Positions 27,017 through 34,751 of a stretch of 64,000 nucleotides of DNA are shown in pieces. Under the pieces are notes generated by a model. It was not told the origin of the DNA, searched no databases, and was given only the letters and a program-made list of their open reading frames with translations. The position numbers were made by a program, and so were the translations under genes. Every line of letters begins with the position of its first letter. Position 1 is the first letter of the stretch. Origin of the DNA: Marmoricola sp. OAE513 (GTDB taxonomy: Bacteria; Actinomycetota; Actinomycetes; Propionibacteriales; Nocardioidaceae); the NCBI RefSeq assembly GCF_040546585.1, contig NZ_JBEPOC010000001.1, forward strand, positions 1,860,001-1,924,000, given 5' to 3'.

Positions 27017-27867
27017 CCGGGGAACAGCTGCGCGATCTGCGCCCACGCGTCGCTGCTCGGGTCGATCAGGTCGAAGTGCCCGCCCGGCACGCTGACCAGC
27101 GCCCCGTCGCCACCGGCACCTGAGTCGAGCTTGACGTAGGTGCTGCTCTGGTCGGGCGGCACGATGTCGTCGTCCTTCGCGGCCACCGCGACGATGCGTC
27201 CCTTCGCCGGCACCAGCGCTGCCGGGTCGCCGAGCGCGTACGCCGCAGCCTCCTGGTCGGGATCGCCGTTCATCAGGCCCTGGGGAGCTCCGTTGCCGAT
27301 CCCTTGGTGGCCGGCCGAGGTGAGGTCGAGGACGCCGGACAGCGAGATGGTCGTCGTTGGGGTGACGCTGGGTGCTCCGCCCGGCGTGCTGTCCGTGCGC
27401 GACGCGGCCCAGACAGCCAGGTGCCCACCGGCGGAGTGACCGATCGAGAACACGTCGAGCCCCTCCGGCAGGTCCAGCTCGGCCACCTTGTCGAACGCCG
27501 CCGCGATGTCGTCGAAGGTGGCCGGGAAGCCGCCTCCGGTGCCGACCCGGCGGTACTCCACGTTCCAGGTCGCGTACCCGAGGTCGTGCAGCGCGTCGGC
27601 CATCGGATCCATCAGCCCGGCCTTGTACTGGTCGAGCCAGAACCCTCCGTGCACCAGGACGGCCAGGCCGAGCGGCTTCCTGTCCGGGACTCGGAGGACG
27701 CCGTACTGGTCGGGGTGGTCGCTCCCGTAGACGATCTTGGTGCGACCGCGACCCTTCGTGGTCGGAGGTCCGGTCTTCTCCGGTCCTGAGCCGCAGGCCG
27801 ACAGCACCGCCGCCAGCCCGGACAGGCCGAGCAGCCCGCGCCGGGTCAGAGGCGGGAGCTGAGCCAC
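27013..27867 (-). CDS. Alpha/beta hydrolase lipoprotein
   Basis: A 284-residue hydrolase. It starts with a twin-arginine-like TRRGLLGLSGLAAVLSAC, where LSAC is a lipobox, so it is probably a Tat- or Sec-exported lipoprotein. Catalytic features are the HGG oxyanion motif in VLVHGGFWLDQYK, nucleophile elbow IGHSAGGH, acid in KDDDIVPP and histidine in PGGHFDLI. This is the carboxylesterase/BD-FAE-like group. The GTG at 27867 overlaps the last 22 nt of the nfo-like gene; no better start retains the signal peptide. Substrate is unknown. Confidence 0.82.
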   Translation of the reverse strand: MAQLPPLTRRGLLGLSGLAAVLSACGSGPEKTGPPTTKGRGRTKIVYGSDHPDQYGVLRVPDRKPLGLAVLVHGGFWLDQYKAGLMDPMADALHDLGYATWNVEYRRVGTGGGFPATFDDIAAAFDKVAELDLPEGLDVFSIGHSAGGHLAVWAASRTDSTPGGAPSVTPTTTISLSGVLDLTSAGHQGIGNGAPQGLMNGDPDQEAAAYALGDPAALVPAKGRIVAVAAKDDDIVPPDQSSTYVKLDSGAGGDGALVSVPGGHFDLIDPSSDAWAQIAQLFPG

Positions 27868-28643
27868 GCGAAGTCCTCCTTGTGCTCCTCGGCCCCGCCC
27901 GGGGTCTCGCAGATCACCGGAGCCGCAGCGTCCCGGACAACGCCCGCGAACTCGTCCGGGTCCAGCTGACCCGCTCCGAAGTTCGCGTGCCGGTCGGCGC
28001 CGGAGTCGAACGAGTCCCGGCTGTCGTTGGCGTGGACCAGGTCGATGCGACCGGTGATCGCGTGGATCTGCTCGACCGCGTCGGTGAGGCTGATGCCTCC
28101 CGCCCAGGCGTGGCAGGTGTCCAGGCAGAAGCCGACGTTCTCGGCGCCCTCGGCCTCCTGGATCGCCTTCCACACCGAGCCGATCCGGTCGAGGTGTCGC
28201 GCCATCGCGTTGTCGCCGCCGGCGGTGTTCTCCAGCAGCAGCGGGATCTTCAGGTCGGTGGCTTCGACGGCTTTGCGCCAGTTGTCGAACCCCTTGGCCG
28301 GGTCGTCGTCCTTGTTCACGTGCCCGCCGTGGACGATCAGCCCCTTCGCCCCGATCTCCGCCGCCGCGTCGATGTGCTGCTGGAGCAGCTTGCGGCTCGG
28401 GATCCGGATCCGGTTGTTCGTCGTCGCCACGTTGACGATGTACGGCGCGTGCACGTACAGGTCGATGCCCGCGGCCTCGGCGTCTGCCTTGAGCGCAGCG
28501 GCCCCGCCGGCGTACGCGATCTCGGGGCCCTTGTAGCCCTGCGGGTCGCCCAGGAAGAACTGCACCAGCGTGGTGCCGCGCGCCTTCGCCTCGGCGATCG
28601 GATCGGTCTGGTCGACGTGGGCGCCGATGGAGATGCGGGTCAT
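27846..28643 (-). CDS. nfo: Endonuclease IV-type AP endonuclease
   Basis: A 265-residue TIM-barrel DNA repair enzyme that cleaves 5' of abasic sites using a trinuclear zinc centre. Metal-ligand motifs are visible in order: VHAPYIVNVAT, HGGHVN, LLLENTAGG, CLDTCHAWAGG, DLVHANDSRD, DRHANFGAGQL and ICETPGG. Length is close to the family norm. The ATG at 28643 lies 6 nt after TAGGCT, suggesting a leaderless mRNA. The lipoprotein hydrolase gene overlaps its 3' end, so they are probably one transcription unit. Confidence 0.93.
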   Translation of the reverse strand: MTRISIGAHVDQTDPIAEAKARGTTLVQFFLGDPQGYKGPEIAYAGGAAALKADAEAAGIDLYVHAPYIVNVATTNNRIRIPSRKLLQQHIDAAAEIGAKGLIVHGGHVNKDDDPAKGFDNWRKAVEATDLKIPLLLENTAGGDNAMARHLDRIGSVWKAIQEAEGAENVGFCLDTCHAWAGGISLTDAVEQIHAITGRIDLVHANDSRDSFDSGADRHANFGAGQLDPDEFAGVVRDAAAPVICETPGGAEEHKEDFAWLSSRL

Positions 28644-28662
28644 GGCACCAGCCTAGGAGGGC

Positions 28663-29013
28663 CTACCGACGGCGCGCCGCCAGCAGTGCCGCCGTACCCA
28701 GCCCGAGCTCGGCCGCGAGGTAGGCCCAGTACGCGCTGTCCGTGCGCGGCTTGTCGATCGCGAGCCCCGCCAGCCGTACGACGCCCGCTCCGAGCCAGGT
28801 GTAGCCGACCGCGCGCTGGGCTCCGGCCGATCCGCTGAGCAGGCCGTACCCACCGAGCGCGGCGTACGTCCCGCCGAGCCCGGCGCGTGCCTCGGTCAGG
28901 CCGCGCTGGCTGGTCGGCGGCAGGTCGAGGGCGGCCGTGACCCGCTCCGGGATCGCGATGCCGGCTGCTCCCGAGAGCATCAGTGCCGCGCTGCTCAGGT
29001 GTCCGAGGTCCAT
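28663..29013 (-). CDS. Small membrane protein, DUF4267-like
   Basis: A 116-residue protein with three to four hydrophobic segments (ALMLSGAAGIAIP, GLGGTYAALGGYGLLSGSAG, WLGAGVVRLAGLAID, WAYLAAELGLGTAALLAA) and the conserved-looking LTEARAGLGGTYAALG followed by RLAGLAIDKP. It resembles DUF4267/DUF4345 small membrane proteins. Function is unknown. TAGGTT lies 6 nt before the ATG. It is on the same strand as nfo with a 19-bp gap. Confidence 0.65.
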   Translation of the reverse strand: MDLGHLSSAALMLSGAAGIAIPERVTAALDLPPTSQRGLTEARAGLGGTYAALGGYGLLSGSAGAQRAVGYTWLGAGVVRLAGLAIDKPRTDSAYWAYLAAELGLGTAALLAARRR

Positions 29014-29123
29014 GGCCTCAACCTATGCGCTCGTTCTGCAGGGCTGAGCATCCACAAGCTCCCCCAAGCCGCCGTCGTCCCCCTTGCAAACCTCCGTCGG
29101 CGTCCCTGTCCTGCGGCTGGTGA

Positions 29124-29154
29124 TTGGCTCCAGACCCGTGGTTCCGGTTACTCT
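29124..29154 (+). promoter_or_regulatory. Candidate promoter of the rpsF operon
   Basis: TTGGCT at 29124-29129 and TACTCT at 29149-29154 with a 19-bp spacer would give a start near 29161 and a leader of about 90 nt before rpsF. The spacing is longer than ideal. Confidence 0.35.
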
Positions 29155-29159
29155 TGCGC

Positions 29160-29240
29160 GTCCTCTCTCCCGATGGGAGCGGACAACCGCACAGCCCTCC
29201 TGCCACGGAAACGCCGTGGCCGCCAAGTCCGAAGGAGGTG
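29160..29240 (+). promoter_or_regulatory. rpsF leader with two small hairpins (candidate S6:S18 autoregulatory leader)
   Basis: The leader holds CTCCC-GAT-GGGAG (29167-29179) and GCCACGG/CCGTGGC with a 5-nt loop (29202-29220), then the strong Shine-Dalgarno AAGGAGGT (29232-29239). An S6:S18 complex is known to bind a leader hairpin in many bacteria. Position fits, but the consensus bulge could not be confirmed by eye. Confidence 0.35.
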
Positions 29241-29249
29241 GACAACGCT

Positions 29250-29540
29250 ATGCGTAACTACGAACTCATGATCATCCTTGATCCTGAACTCGAGGAGCGG
29301 ACGGTTGCACCGTCGCTCGACACGTACCTCAACGTCGTTCGCAACGACGGGGGAACCGTGGAGAACGTTGACGTCTGGGGACGTCGTCGTCTCGCCTACG
29401 AGATCAACAAGAACGCCGAAGGCATCTACGCCGTCGTGACGCTCGCGGCCGAACCGGCCACCGTCAAGGAGCTCGACCGTCAGCTCACGCTGAACGAGTC
29501 GGTGCTTCGCACTAAGGTCCTTCGTCCCGACGCTCACTGA
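29250..29540 (+). CDS. rpsF: 30S ribosomal protein S6
   Basis: A 96-residue protein that pairs with S18 on the 30S platform. The sequence [16 protein letters not shown], the [19 protein letters not shown] core and ALDRQL-like helix ([20 protein letters not shown]) are diagnostic. I chose the ATG at 29250, which follows a near-consensus AAGGAGGT by 10 nt, over a longer in-frame reading from 29124. It is first in the rpsF-ssb-rpsR-rplI operon; the gap to ssb is 44 bp. Confidence 0.97.
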   Translation: MRNYELMIILDPELEERTVAPSLDTYLNVVRNDGGTVENVDVWGRRRLAYEINKNAEGIYAVVTLAAEPATVKELDRQLTLNESVLRTKVLRPDAH

Positions 29541-29584
29541 GCCCAGCTCAGTAGCCCGAAGCACGAATTCCTAGGGAGAAACCC

Positions 29585-30151
29585 ATGGCAGGCGAGACCC
29601 TCATCACCGTAGTCGGCAACCTCACCGGCGACCCGGAGTTGCGCTTCACCCCCTCGGGTGCGGCCGTCGCGAACTTCACGATCGCGTCGACCCCGCGCAA
29701 CTTCGACCGTCAGACCAACGAGTGGAAGGACGGCGACACGCTGTTCCTCAACTGCTCCGTCTGGCGTCAGGCCGCCGAGAACGTCGCCGAGTCCCTGCAG
29801 CGCGGCATGCGTGTCGTCGCCCAGGGGCGGCTCAAGGCCCGCAGCTACGAGACCCGCGAGGGCGAGAAGCGCACGGTCATGGAGCTCGACGTCGAAGAGG
29901 TCGGGCCCAGCCTGAAGTACGCGACTGCCAAGGTCACCCGAGCCACCCGCAGCGGCGGCGACGGCGGCGGTTTCTCCGGCGGCGGCAACGACCCGTGGGC
30001 CTCGCAGCCCGCGCAGTCGGCGCCAGCCGCTCCCCAGTCCGCCCCCCAGCAGGGTGGCGGCAGCTGGGGCGGTCAGCAGGGTGGCGCTCCGGCAGCACCC
30101 TCGCAGGACCCCTGGGCCGTGCCCGGGGCGTCCGAAGAGCCGCCGTTCTGA
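29585..30151 (+). CDS. ssb: Single-stranded DNA-binding protein
   Basis: A 188-residue SSB. The OB fold covers residues about 3-115 ([73 protein letters not shown]). A Gly/Gln/Pro/Ala-rich linker ends in EEPPF, the acidic tip that recruits partner proteins, here with E in place of the common D. The Shine-Dalgarno region contains AGGGAG. It sits between rpsF and rpsR as in most actinobacteria, which places it under ribosomal protein operon control. Confidence 0.97.
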   Translation: MAGETLITVVGNLTGDPELRFTPSGAAVANFTIASTPRNFDRQTNEWKDGDTLFLNCSVWRQAAENVAESLQRGMRVVAQGRLKARSYETREGEKRTVMELDVEEVGPSLKYATAKVTRATRSGGDGGGFSGGGNDPWASQPAQSAPAAPQSAPQQGGGSWGGQQGGAPAAPSQDPWAVPGASEEPPF

Positions 30152-30216
30152 CGAACAACTCATCCATCCGCCCACCATTCCGGCACTGAGCCGGGCTCAC
30201 GAAAGGGAGCACCACA

Positions 30217-30453
30217 ATGGCGAAGGCAGTCATCCGCAAGCCGAAGAAGAAGGTTTGCCAGTTCTGCAAGGAGAAGGAGTCCGCGATCGATTACAAGGAC
30301 ACCAACCTCCTGCGCAAGTTCATCTCCGACCGCGGCAAGATCCGCGCGCGTCGGGTCACCGGCAACTGTGTCCAGCACCAGCGCGACGTCGCCACGGCCG
30401 TGAAGAACGCCCGTGAGGTCGCCCTGCTGCCGTACACGTCCACCGGACGCTGA
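30217..30453 (+). CDS. rpsR: 30S ribosomal protein S18, cysteine-containing (C+) form
   Basis: A 78-residue S18. CQFC at residues 14-17 and GNCVQHQRD near residue 50 give the zinc-ribbon C+ type, as opposed to the zinc-free Zur-regulated paralogue that many actinobacteria also encode. [21 protein letters not shown] is the S18 core. GGGAG lies 8 nt before the ATG. The rplI gene starts 17 bp downstream. Confidence 0.97.
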   Translation: MAKAVIRKPKKKVCQFCKEKESAIDYKDTNLLRKFISDRGKIRARRVTGNCVQHQRDVATAVKNAREVALLPYTSTGR

Positions 30454-30470
30454 GAAGGGGGAGTCACGAC

Positions 30471-30914
30471 ATGAAGCTCATCCTCACTCAGGAAGTCACC
30501 GGCCTCGGTGCCGCTGGCGACGTCGTCGAGGTCAAGGACGGCTACGGCCGCAACTTCCTCATCCCGCGTGGTTTCGGCATCCGCTGGACCAAGGGTGGCG
30601 AGAAGACCATCGAGTCGATCAAGAAGGCGCGTGCCGCTCGCAGCGTGCGCGACGCCGACCACGCCGCCGAGGTCAAGGCCACCCTGGAGGGCTCGACCTT
30701 CCAGGTGAAGGTCCGCGCCGGCGAGGGTGGTCGCCTGTTCGGCGCCGTCACGACCGCTGACATCGCCTCGGCGATCGTCGCCGGCGGTGGCGAGGTCGAC
30801 AAGCGCACGATCGTGGTCGGGAACCCGATCAAGTCGCTCGGCACCCACACCGTGACGGTGAAGGTGCACGACGAGGTCGAGGCGAAGGTCAACCTGAACG
30901 TCGTCTCCGCCTGA
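30471..30914 (+). CDS. rplI: 50S ribosomal protein L9
   Basis: A 147-residue two-domain protein. The N-terminal rRNA-binding domain ([35 protein letters not shown]) is joined by a long helix ([17 protein letters not shown]) to the C-terminal domain ([33 protein letters not shown]). Shine-Dalgarno GGGGGAG precedes the ATG. It is the last gene of the operon and is followed by a strong hairpin. Confidence 0.97.
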   Translation: MKLILTQEVTGLGAAGDVVEVKDGYGRNFLIPRGFGIRWTKGGEKTIESIKKARAARSVRDADHAAEVKATLEGSTFQVKVRAGEGGRLFGAVTTADIASAIVAGGGEVDKRTIVVGNPIKSLGTHTVTVKVHDEVEAKVNLNVVSA

Positions 30915-30937
30915 TCGGCGCACAGCTCGATCAACGA

Positions 30938-30968
30938 GGAAGCCGTCCCGCTAGTCGGGGCGGCTTCC
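30938..30968. terminator. Bidirectional hairpin terminator after rplI, inside the 3' end of the opposing gene
   Basis: A 13-bp stem GGAAGCCGTCCCG/CGGGGCGGCTTCC (one G-T pair) with loop CTAGT. The loop contains the stop codon of the convergent membrane-protein gene, so the right arm encodes that protein's last residues. Confidence 0.8.
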
Positions 30969-31553
30969 GTCGTTCCCGGGCGCTCTCGGGTGGATCTCCA
31001 GGGGGCCCGGCCCACCGAGCCAGGTCCGGCGGTGCACCCGGAAGAGGTAGAAGATGAACGCCACGTTGGTCAGCACCGCGAACCCGAGGGCTGCGGTGTC
31101 GAAGTCGTGCAGCTCGGCCCCGATGACGATCGCGGGAAGCACCGCCACCAAAGCGTAGGCCCACAGGAGCAGACCGAACCGGCGAGCGATGTAGGCATCC
31201 GGGTGGTTCGTCGCCGCTTGCTCGGCGACCTCCTTGGCCAGAAGCAGGCAGAAGATGATCTGGGGAAGGCTCAGGGCCCACTCGCCGGAGTCGTTCAGCT
31301 CGTGGCGGACCTGCGGCAGGAACATCGGGATGCTGACCGCGGTCGCCACGTACGCCGCCCAGCGGGCGCCGTCCAAGGCAAGTCCAGTGCGCGCGAGCGG
31401 CACCAGCCCGGCGAGGACCAGCAGCCAGCCCAGCGGGTCCGCGAGGCCGTCGTAGGTCTTCCACGAGGGGTGGGGGTTCGCCGGGAAGTAGGCGTTGCCG
31501 ACGACGATGACGAGGCCCATCGCGATGCGCTGGAGGGGTGACACGCCAGTCAC
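30951..31553 (-). CDS. Small polytopic membrane protein
   Basis: A 200-residue protein with about six hydrophobic segments, for example MGLVIVVGNAYFP, WLLVLAGLVPLART, LSLPQIIFCLLLAKEVAEQA, LWAYALVAVLPAIVIGAEL and FAVLTNVAFIFYLFRVHRR. No domain is recognised. The GTG at 31553 overlaps the MATE stop as GTGA, which is why I chose it over the GTG 9 nt downstream; translation is probably coupled to the transporter. Its final codons double as one arm of the rplI terminator. Confidence 0.75.
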   Translation of the reverse strand: MTGVSPLQRIAMGLVIVVGNAYFPANPHPSWKTYDGLADPLGWLLVLAGLVPLARTGLALDGARWAAYVATAVSIPMFLPQVRHELNDSGEWALSLPQIIFCLLLAKEVAEQAATNHPDAYIARRFGLLLWAYALVAVLPAIVIGAELHDFDTAALGFAVLTNVAFIFYLFRVHRRTWLGGPGPLEIHPRAPGNDGSRPD

Positions 31554-32857
31554 CCTACGGTCATCCACGCCGGGGTTCGCTCGCGTGCCAGCAGGACGAC
31601 GCAACGGCCACCCATGAACGCGGTGGCGAACGCGATCCAGAGCCAGACCAGCGTCCCGCCCCAGGCGAGTGCGACCCAGGCCGCGGGCGCGAAGACGACC
31701 AGCACGGCCAGTCCCGCCCAGGCCAGGTAGCGACCGTCGCCCGCTCCGATCAGGACGCCGTCGAGGACGAAGACGATGCCGGCCACGGGTTGGGCAGCGG
31801 CGGCCACCAGGAAGACCCCGACCAGGAGGCGCCGGACCTCGTCGTCGCCGGTGAACAGGTGCCCGAGGACCGGGGACCCTGCGGCGAGCAGGATCCCGGT
31901 GGCGATGCCGGTGACCAGGCCCCAGCGCAGCATCCGCCTGGTGACCGTCCTCGTCGCGTCCAGGTCTCCGGCCCCCAGGTGGCGCCCGGTGAGGGCCTGG
32001 GCGGCGATGGCGATCGCATCGAGCGTGAAGGCCAGGAACGTCCAGACGGTCAGCGCGATCTGCATCGCGGCGAGGTCGGCTTCGCCGAGGGTGGTGGCGC
32101 CGTACGTCATCACCAGCAGGCTGGCCCGCAGCGTGACCGTCCGCAGCAGCAGCGGTACGCCGGCGCGACCGGCGGCGCGGATCCCGCGTCCGGTCGGGCG
32201 CCGGTCGGCCTCGTGCCGACGGGCCGCCCGGTCGACGACGAGCAGCAGCACCGCCGCCGACCCGATCTGCGCCAGAACCGTGCCGAGCGCCGAACCGGTG
32301 ATGCCGAGGTCGAGGCCGTAGACGAACAGCAGGTTCAGGCCGACGTTGACCAGGTTCCCGCCGACGGCGACGACCAGGGGCGTTCGGGTGTCCTGGAGGC
32401 CGCGCAGGATGCCGGTGGCGGCCAGCATCACCAGCAGCGGCGCAGCGCCGACCACGGCGATCCGGAGGTACAGCTCGGCCTGGTGGGAGACCTCGTCGCC
32501 GGCACCGAAGAGCCCGACCAGTCCCGGGGTGGCGACCAGGCCGACGACGGTGATCGGGACACCGATGACGACCGCCAGCCAGATCCCGTCGATCCCCGAC
32601 GAGATCGCCCCGCGCAGGTCGCCCGCGCCGATGCGCCGCGCGACCGACGCGGTCGTGCCGTAGGCCAGGAAGATGCACAGGCTGATCAGGGTCGTCAGCA
32701 CCGCCCCCGCGATGCCCAGACCGGCCAGCTCCGGGGTGCCGAGATGACCCACGATGGCCGAGTCGGCGAGCAGGAAGGCGGGCTCGGCGACCAGGGCCAG
32801 GAAGGCCGGGACCGCCAGCCGCAGGATCTCGCGGTCGACGGAGGCGGCGGGGGACAT
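31550..32857 (-). CDS. MATE family efflux transporter (DinF-like)
   Basis: A 435-residue twelve-helix exporter. LAVPAFLALVAEPAFLLADSAIVGHLG is the MATE opening helix, cut here only for the motif around PAFLALVAEP and VGHLG. The second half starts near LLRTVTLRASLLVMTYGAT with LAAMQIALTVWTFLAFTLD. The family exports cationic drugs or lipid-linked compounds using Na+ or H+; the substrate is unknown. A MATE gene between rplI and dnaB is also found in Streptomyces, so this is a core position. TAGCCT lies 7 nt before the ATG, suggesting a leaderless mRNA. Confidence 0.9.
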   Translation of the reverse strand: MSPAASVDREILRLAVPAFLALVAEPAFLLADSAIVGHLGTPELAGLGIAGAVLTTLISLCIFLAYGTTASVARRIGAGDLRGAISSGIDGIWLAVVIGVPITVVGLVATPGLVGLFGAGDEVSHQAELYLRIAVVGAAPLLVMLAATGILRGLQDTRTPLVVAVGGNLVNVGLNLLFVYGLDLGITGSALGTVLAQIGSAAVLLLVVDRAARRHEADRRPTGRGIRAAGRAGVPLLLRTVTLRASLLVMTYGATTLGEADLAAMQIALTVWTFLAFTLDAIAIAAQALTGRHLGAGDLDATRTVTRRMLRWGLVTGIATGILLAAGSPVLGHLFTGDDEVRRLLVGVFLVAAAAQPVAGIVFVLDGVLIGAGDGRYLAWAGLAVLVVFAPAAWVALAWGGTLVWLWIAFATAFMGGRCVVLLARERTPAWMTVG

Positions 32858-33292
32858 GGAGGCGAGGCTAAGGCCTGTCCGAGGCCTGTTGATAACCGTC
32901 TCTGCCTGTGGGTATTTGAATCACTCAGCCGTTTTGTCGACATAGAAACTGCCGTGTCCCAGATGACGAAACAGTGAACAGATTCGAGATGGAAATCTTT
33001 TCTCCACAGCCCGTGGAAAGGCATTACTGCAGGTCAGCGGCCTGCCAGGCATCATTCGGTGGGCGCGGTCCACAGTGAAACCACCACCCTGTGCACAGGA
33101 AATGCGGCGTGCTCCACACCGTGCACAGGGTTTTCCACAGGGTGCTGTGGATACCGGGCTTGGTGCCTCTCCACGCAAGGACTTAGTGTCACGCGATCCG
33201 GGTCTGTCGGGGGTCCGAGTCATCCTCGGATGACAGGCGCGGAGCAGGGCCGGGACCGGCTCTGGAGGACCAGGGAACGGGGAGATCGACAC
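32858..33292. promoter_or_regulatory. 435-bp intergenic region upstream of dnaB with a DnaA-box-like cluster
   Basis: Matches to TTRTCCACA lie at 33000 (TTCTCCACA), 33131 (TTTTCCACA) and 33154-33146 (GTATCCACA), all 8/9. Weaker 7/9 matches lie at 33066, 33089 and 33110. A palindrome CCTGTGCACAGG spans 33088-33099. The flank 32910-32960 is A/T-rich for this genome. No gene is seen in the interval. The dnaB promoter must also lie here. Confidence 0.6.
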
Positions 33293-34738
33293 GTGAGCAT
33301 CACTGAGTCAGGTGACTTCGGTGGAGCACCCGCTCCGGCCTACCCCGACGTCCCCAGCCAGCCCTCCTTCGGCGGCGACCCGGGCGGTGCTTACGGCGAC
33401 GGTCCGACCAACCAGGAGACCTGGACCGGGCGGATGCCCCCGCAGGACAACGAGGCCGAGCAGAGCGTCCTCGGCTCGATGCTCATCTCCAAGGACGCCA
33501 TCGCCGACGTGCTCGAGTCGGTCAAGGCGCACGACTTCTACAAGCCGGCGCACGAGACCATCTTCCTGGCGATCACCGACCTCTACAGCCGCGGTGAGCC
33601 GGCCGACCCGGTCACCGTCTCCGCGGAGCTCGCGCGCCGCGGCGAGATGGTCCGCGTCGGGGGCGCGCCGTACCTGCACACGCTGTCGGCCAGCGTCCCG
33701 ATCGCGGCCAACGCCGGCTACTACGCCGAGATCGTCCGGGAGAAGGCGATCCTGCGCCGCCTGGTCGAGGCCGGCACCAAGATCGCCCAGCTCGGGTACG
33801 CCGGCGAGGGCCAGGTCGACGCCACCGTCGACGCCGCCCAGGCGGAGATCTACTCGGTCACCGAGAACCGCTCCTCGGAGGACTACGTCCCGCTGAGCGA
33901 CATCATGGAGGCGACCCTCGACGAGATCGAGGCGATCTCCAGCCGCGAGGGCGGGCTGTCCGGCGTACCGACCGGGTTCGCGGAGCTCGACGACCTGACC
34001 AACGGCCTGCACCCCGGCCAGATGATCATCGTGGCGGCGCGCCCCGCTATGGGCAAATCGACTCTAGGTTTGGACCTGTGCCGTGCTGCGTCGGTGCACA
34101 ACAACATGACCAGCTGCTTCTTCAGCCTCGAGATGACGAAGTCCGAGATCACCATGCGTCTGCTCTCGGCCGAGGCCCGGATCCCGCTGAACCACCTGCG
34201 CAACGGCCCGATGACCGACGACGACTGGGCCAAGCTCGCGCCGAAGATGAGCGAGGTCTCCGGGGCGCCGATGTTCATCGACGACTCGCCGAACCTCACG
34301 ATGATGGAGATCCGCGCCAAGGCGCGCCGTCTCAAGCAGCGCCACGACCTCAAGCTGATCGTCATCGACTACCTCCAGCTGATGAGCTCGGGCAAGAAGG
34401 TCGAGTCCCGTCAGCTCGAGGTCTCCGAGTTCTCCCGGCAGATCAAGCTGCTCGCCAAGGAGCTCGAGCTCCCGATCATCGCGCTCTCCCAGCTCAACCG
34501 TGGTCCCGAGCAGCGCGCCGACAAGCGCCCCGCCATGAGCGACCTGCGTGAGTCCGGCTCGATCGAGCAGGACGCGGACATCGTGATGCTGCTGCACCGC
34601 GACGACGCCTACGAGAAGGAGTCGACCCGCCCGGGCGAGGCCGACATCATCGTGGCCAAGCACCGCAACGGCCCGACCCGCGACGTCACGGTGCTCTTCC
34701 AGGGCCACTACAGCCGCTTCGTCGACATGGCGCGCTGA
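33293..34738 (+). CDS. dnaB: Replicative DNA helicase DnaB
   Basis: A 481-residue hexameric helicase. A Gly/Pro-rich N-terminal extension precedes the DnaB-N domain from about residue 48 (MPPQDNEAEQSVLGSMLIS). The RecA-like core has Walker A ARPAMGKST with K255, Walker B LIVIDYLQLM, and ALSQLNRGPEQRADKRP followed by SGSIEQDADIVM. There is no intein. The GTG at 33293 has GGGGAG 7 nt upstream and is preferred over longer readings that would cover the DnaA-box region. Codons 252-265 around Walker A are unusually A/T-ending. It lies downstream of rplI/MATE as in Streptomyces. Confidence 0.96.
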   Translation: MSITESGDFGGAPAPAYPDVPSQPSFGGDPGGAYGDGPTNQETWTGRMPPQDNEAEQSVLGSMLISKDAIADVLESVKAHDFYKPAHETIFLAITDLYSRGEPADPVTVSAELARRGEMVRVGGAPYLHTLSASVPIAANAGYYAEIVREKAILRRLVEAGTKIAQLGYAGEGQVDATVDAAQAEIYSVTENRSSEDYVPLSDIMEATLDEIEAISSREGGLSGVPTGFAELDDLTNGLHPGQMIIVAARPAMGKSTLGLDLCRAASVHNNMTSCFFSLEMTKSEITMRLLSAEARIPLNHLRNGPMTDDDWAKLAPKMSEVSGAPMFIDDSPNLTMMEIRAKARRLKQRHDLKLIVIDYLQLMSSGKKVESRQLEVSEFSRQIKLLAKELELPIIALSQLNRGPEQRADKRPAMSDLRESGSIEQDADIVMLLHRDDAYEKESTRPGEADIIVAKHRNGPTRDVTVLFQGHYSRFVDMAR

Positions 34739-34751
34739 CCGGCTTGCAAGT

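Noticed and set aside
32858-33292. oriC
   Set aside because: DnaA-box-like sites are present, but dnaA, dnaN and rpmH are not; gene order suggests the origin lies to the left of murJ. Kept only as a DnaA-binding candidate.
33293-34738. Intein in DnaB
   Set aside because: The helicase reads through Walker A without an insertion; only the codon pattern is odd.
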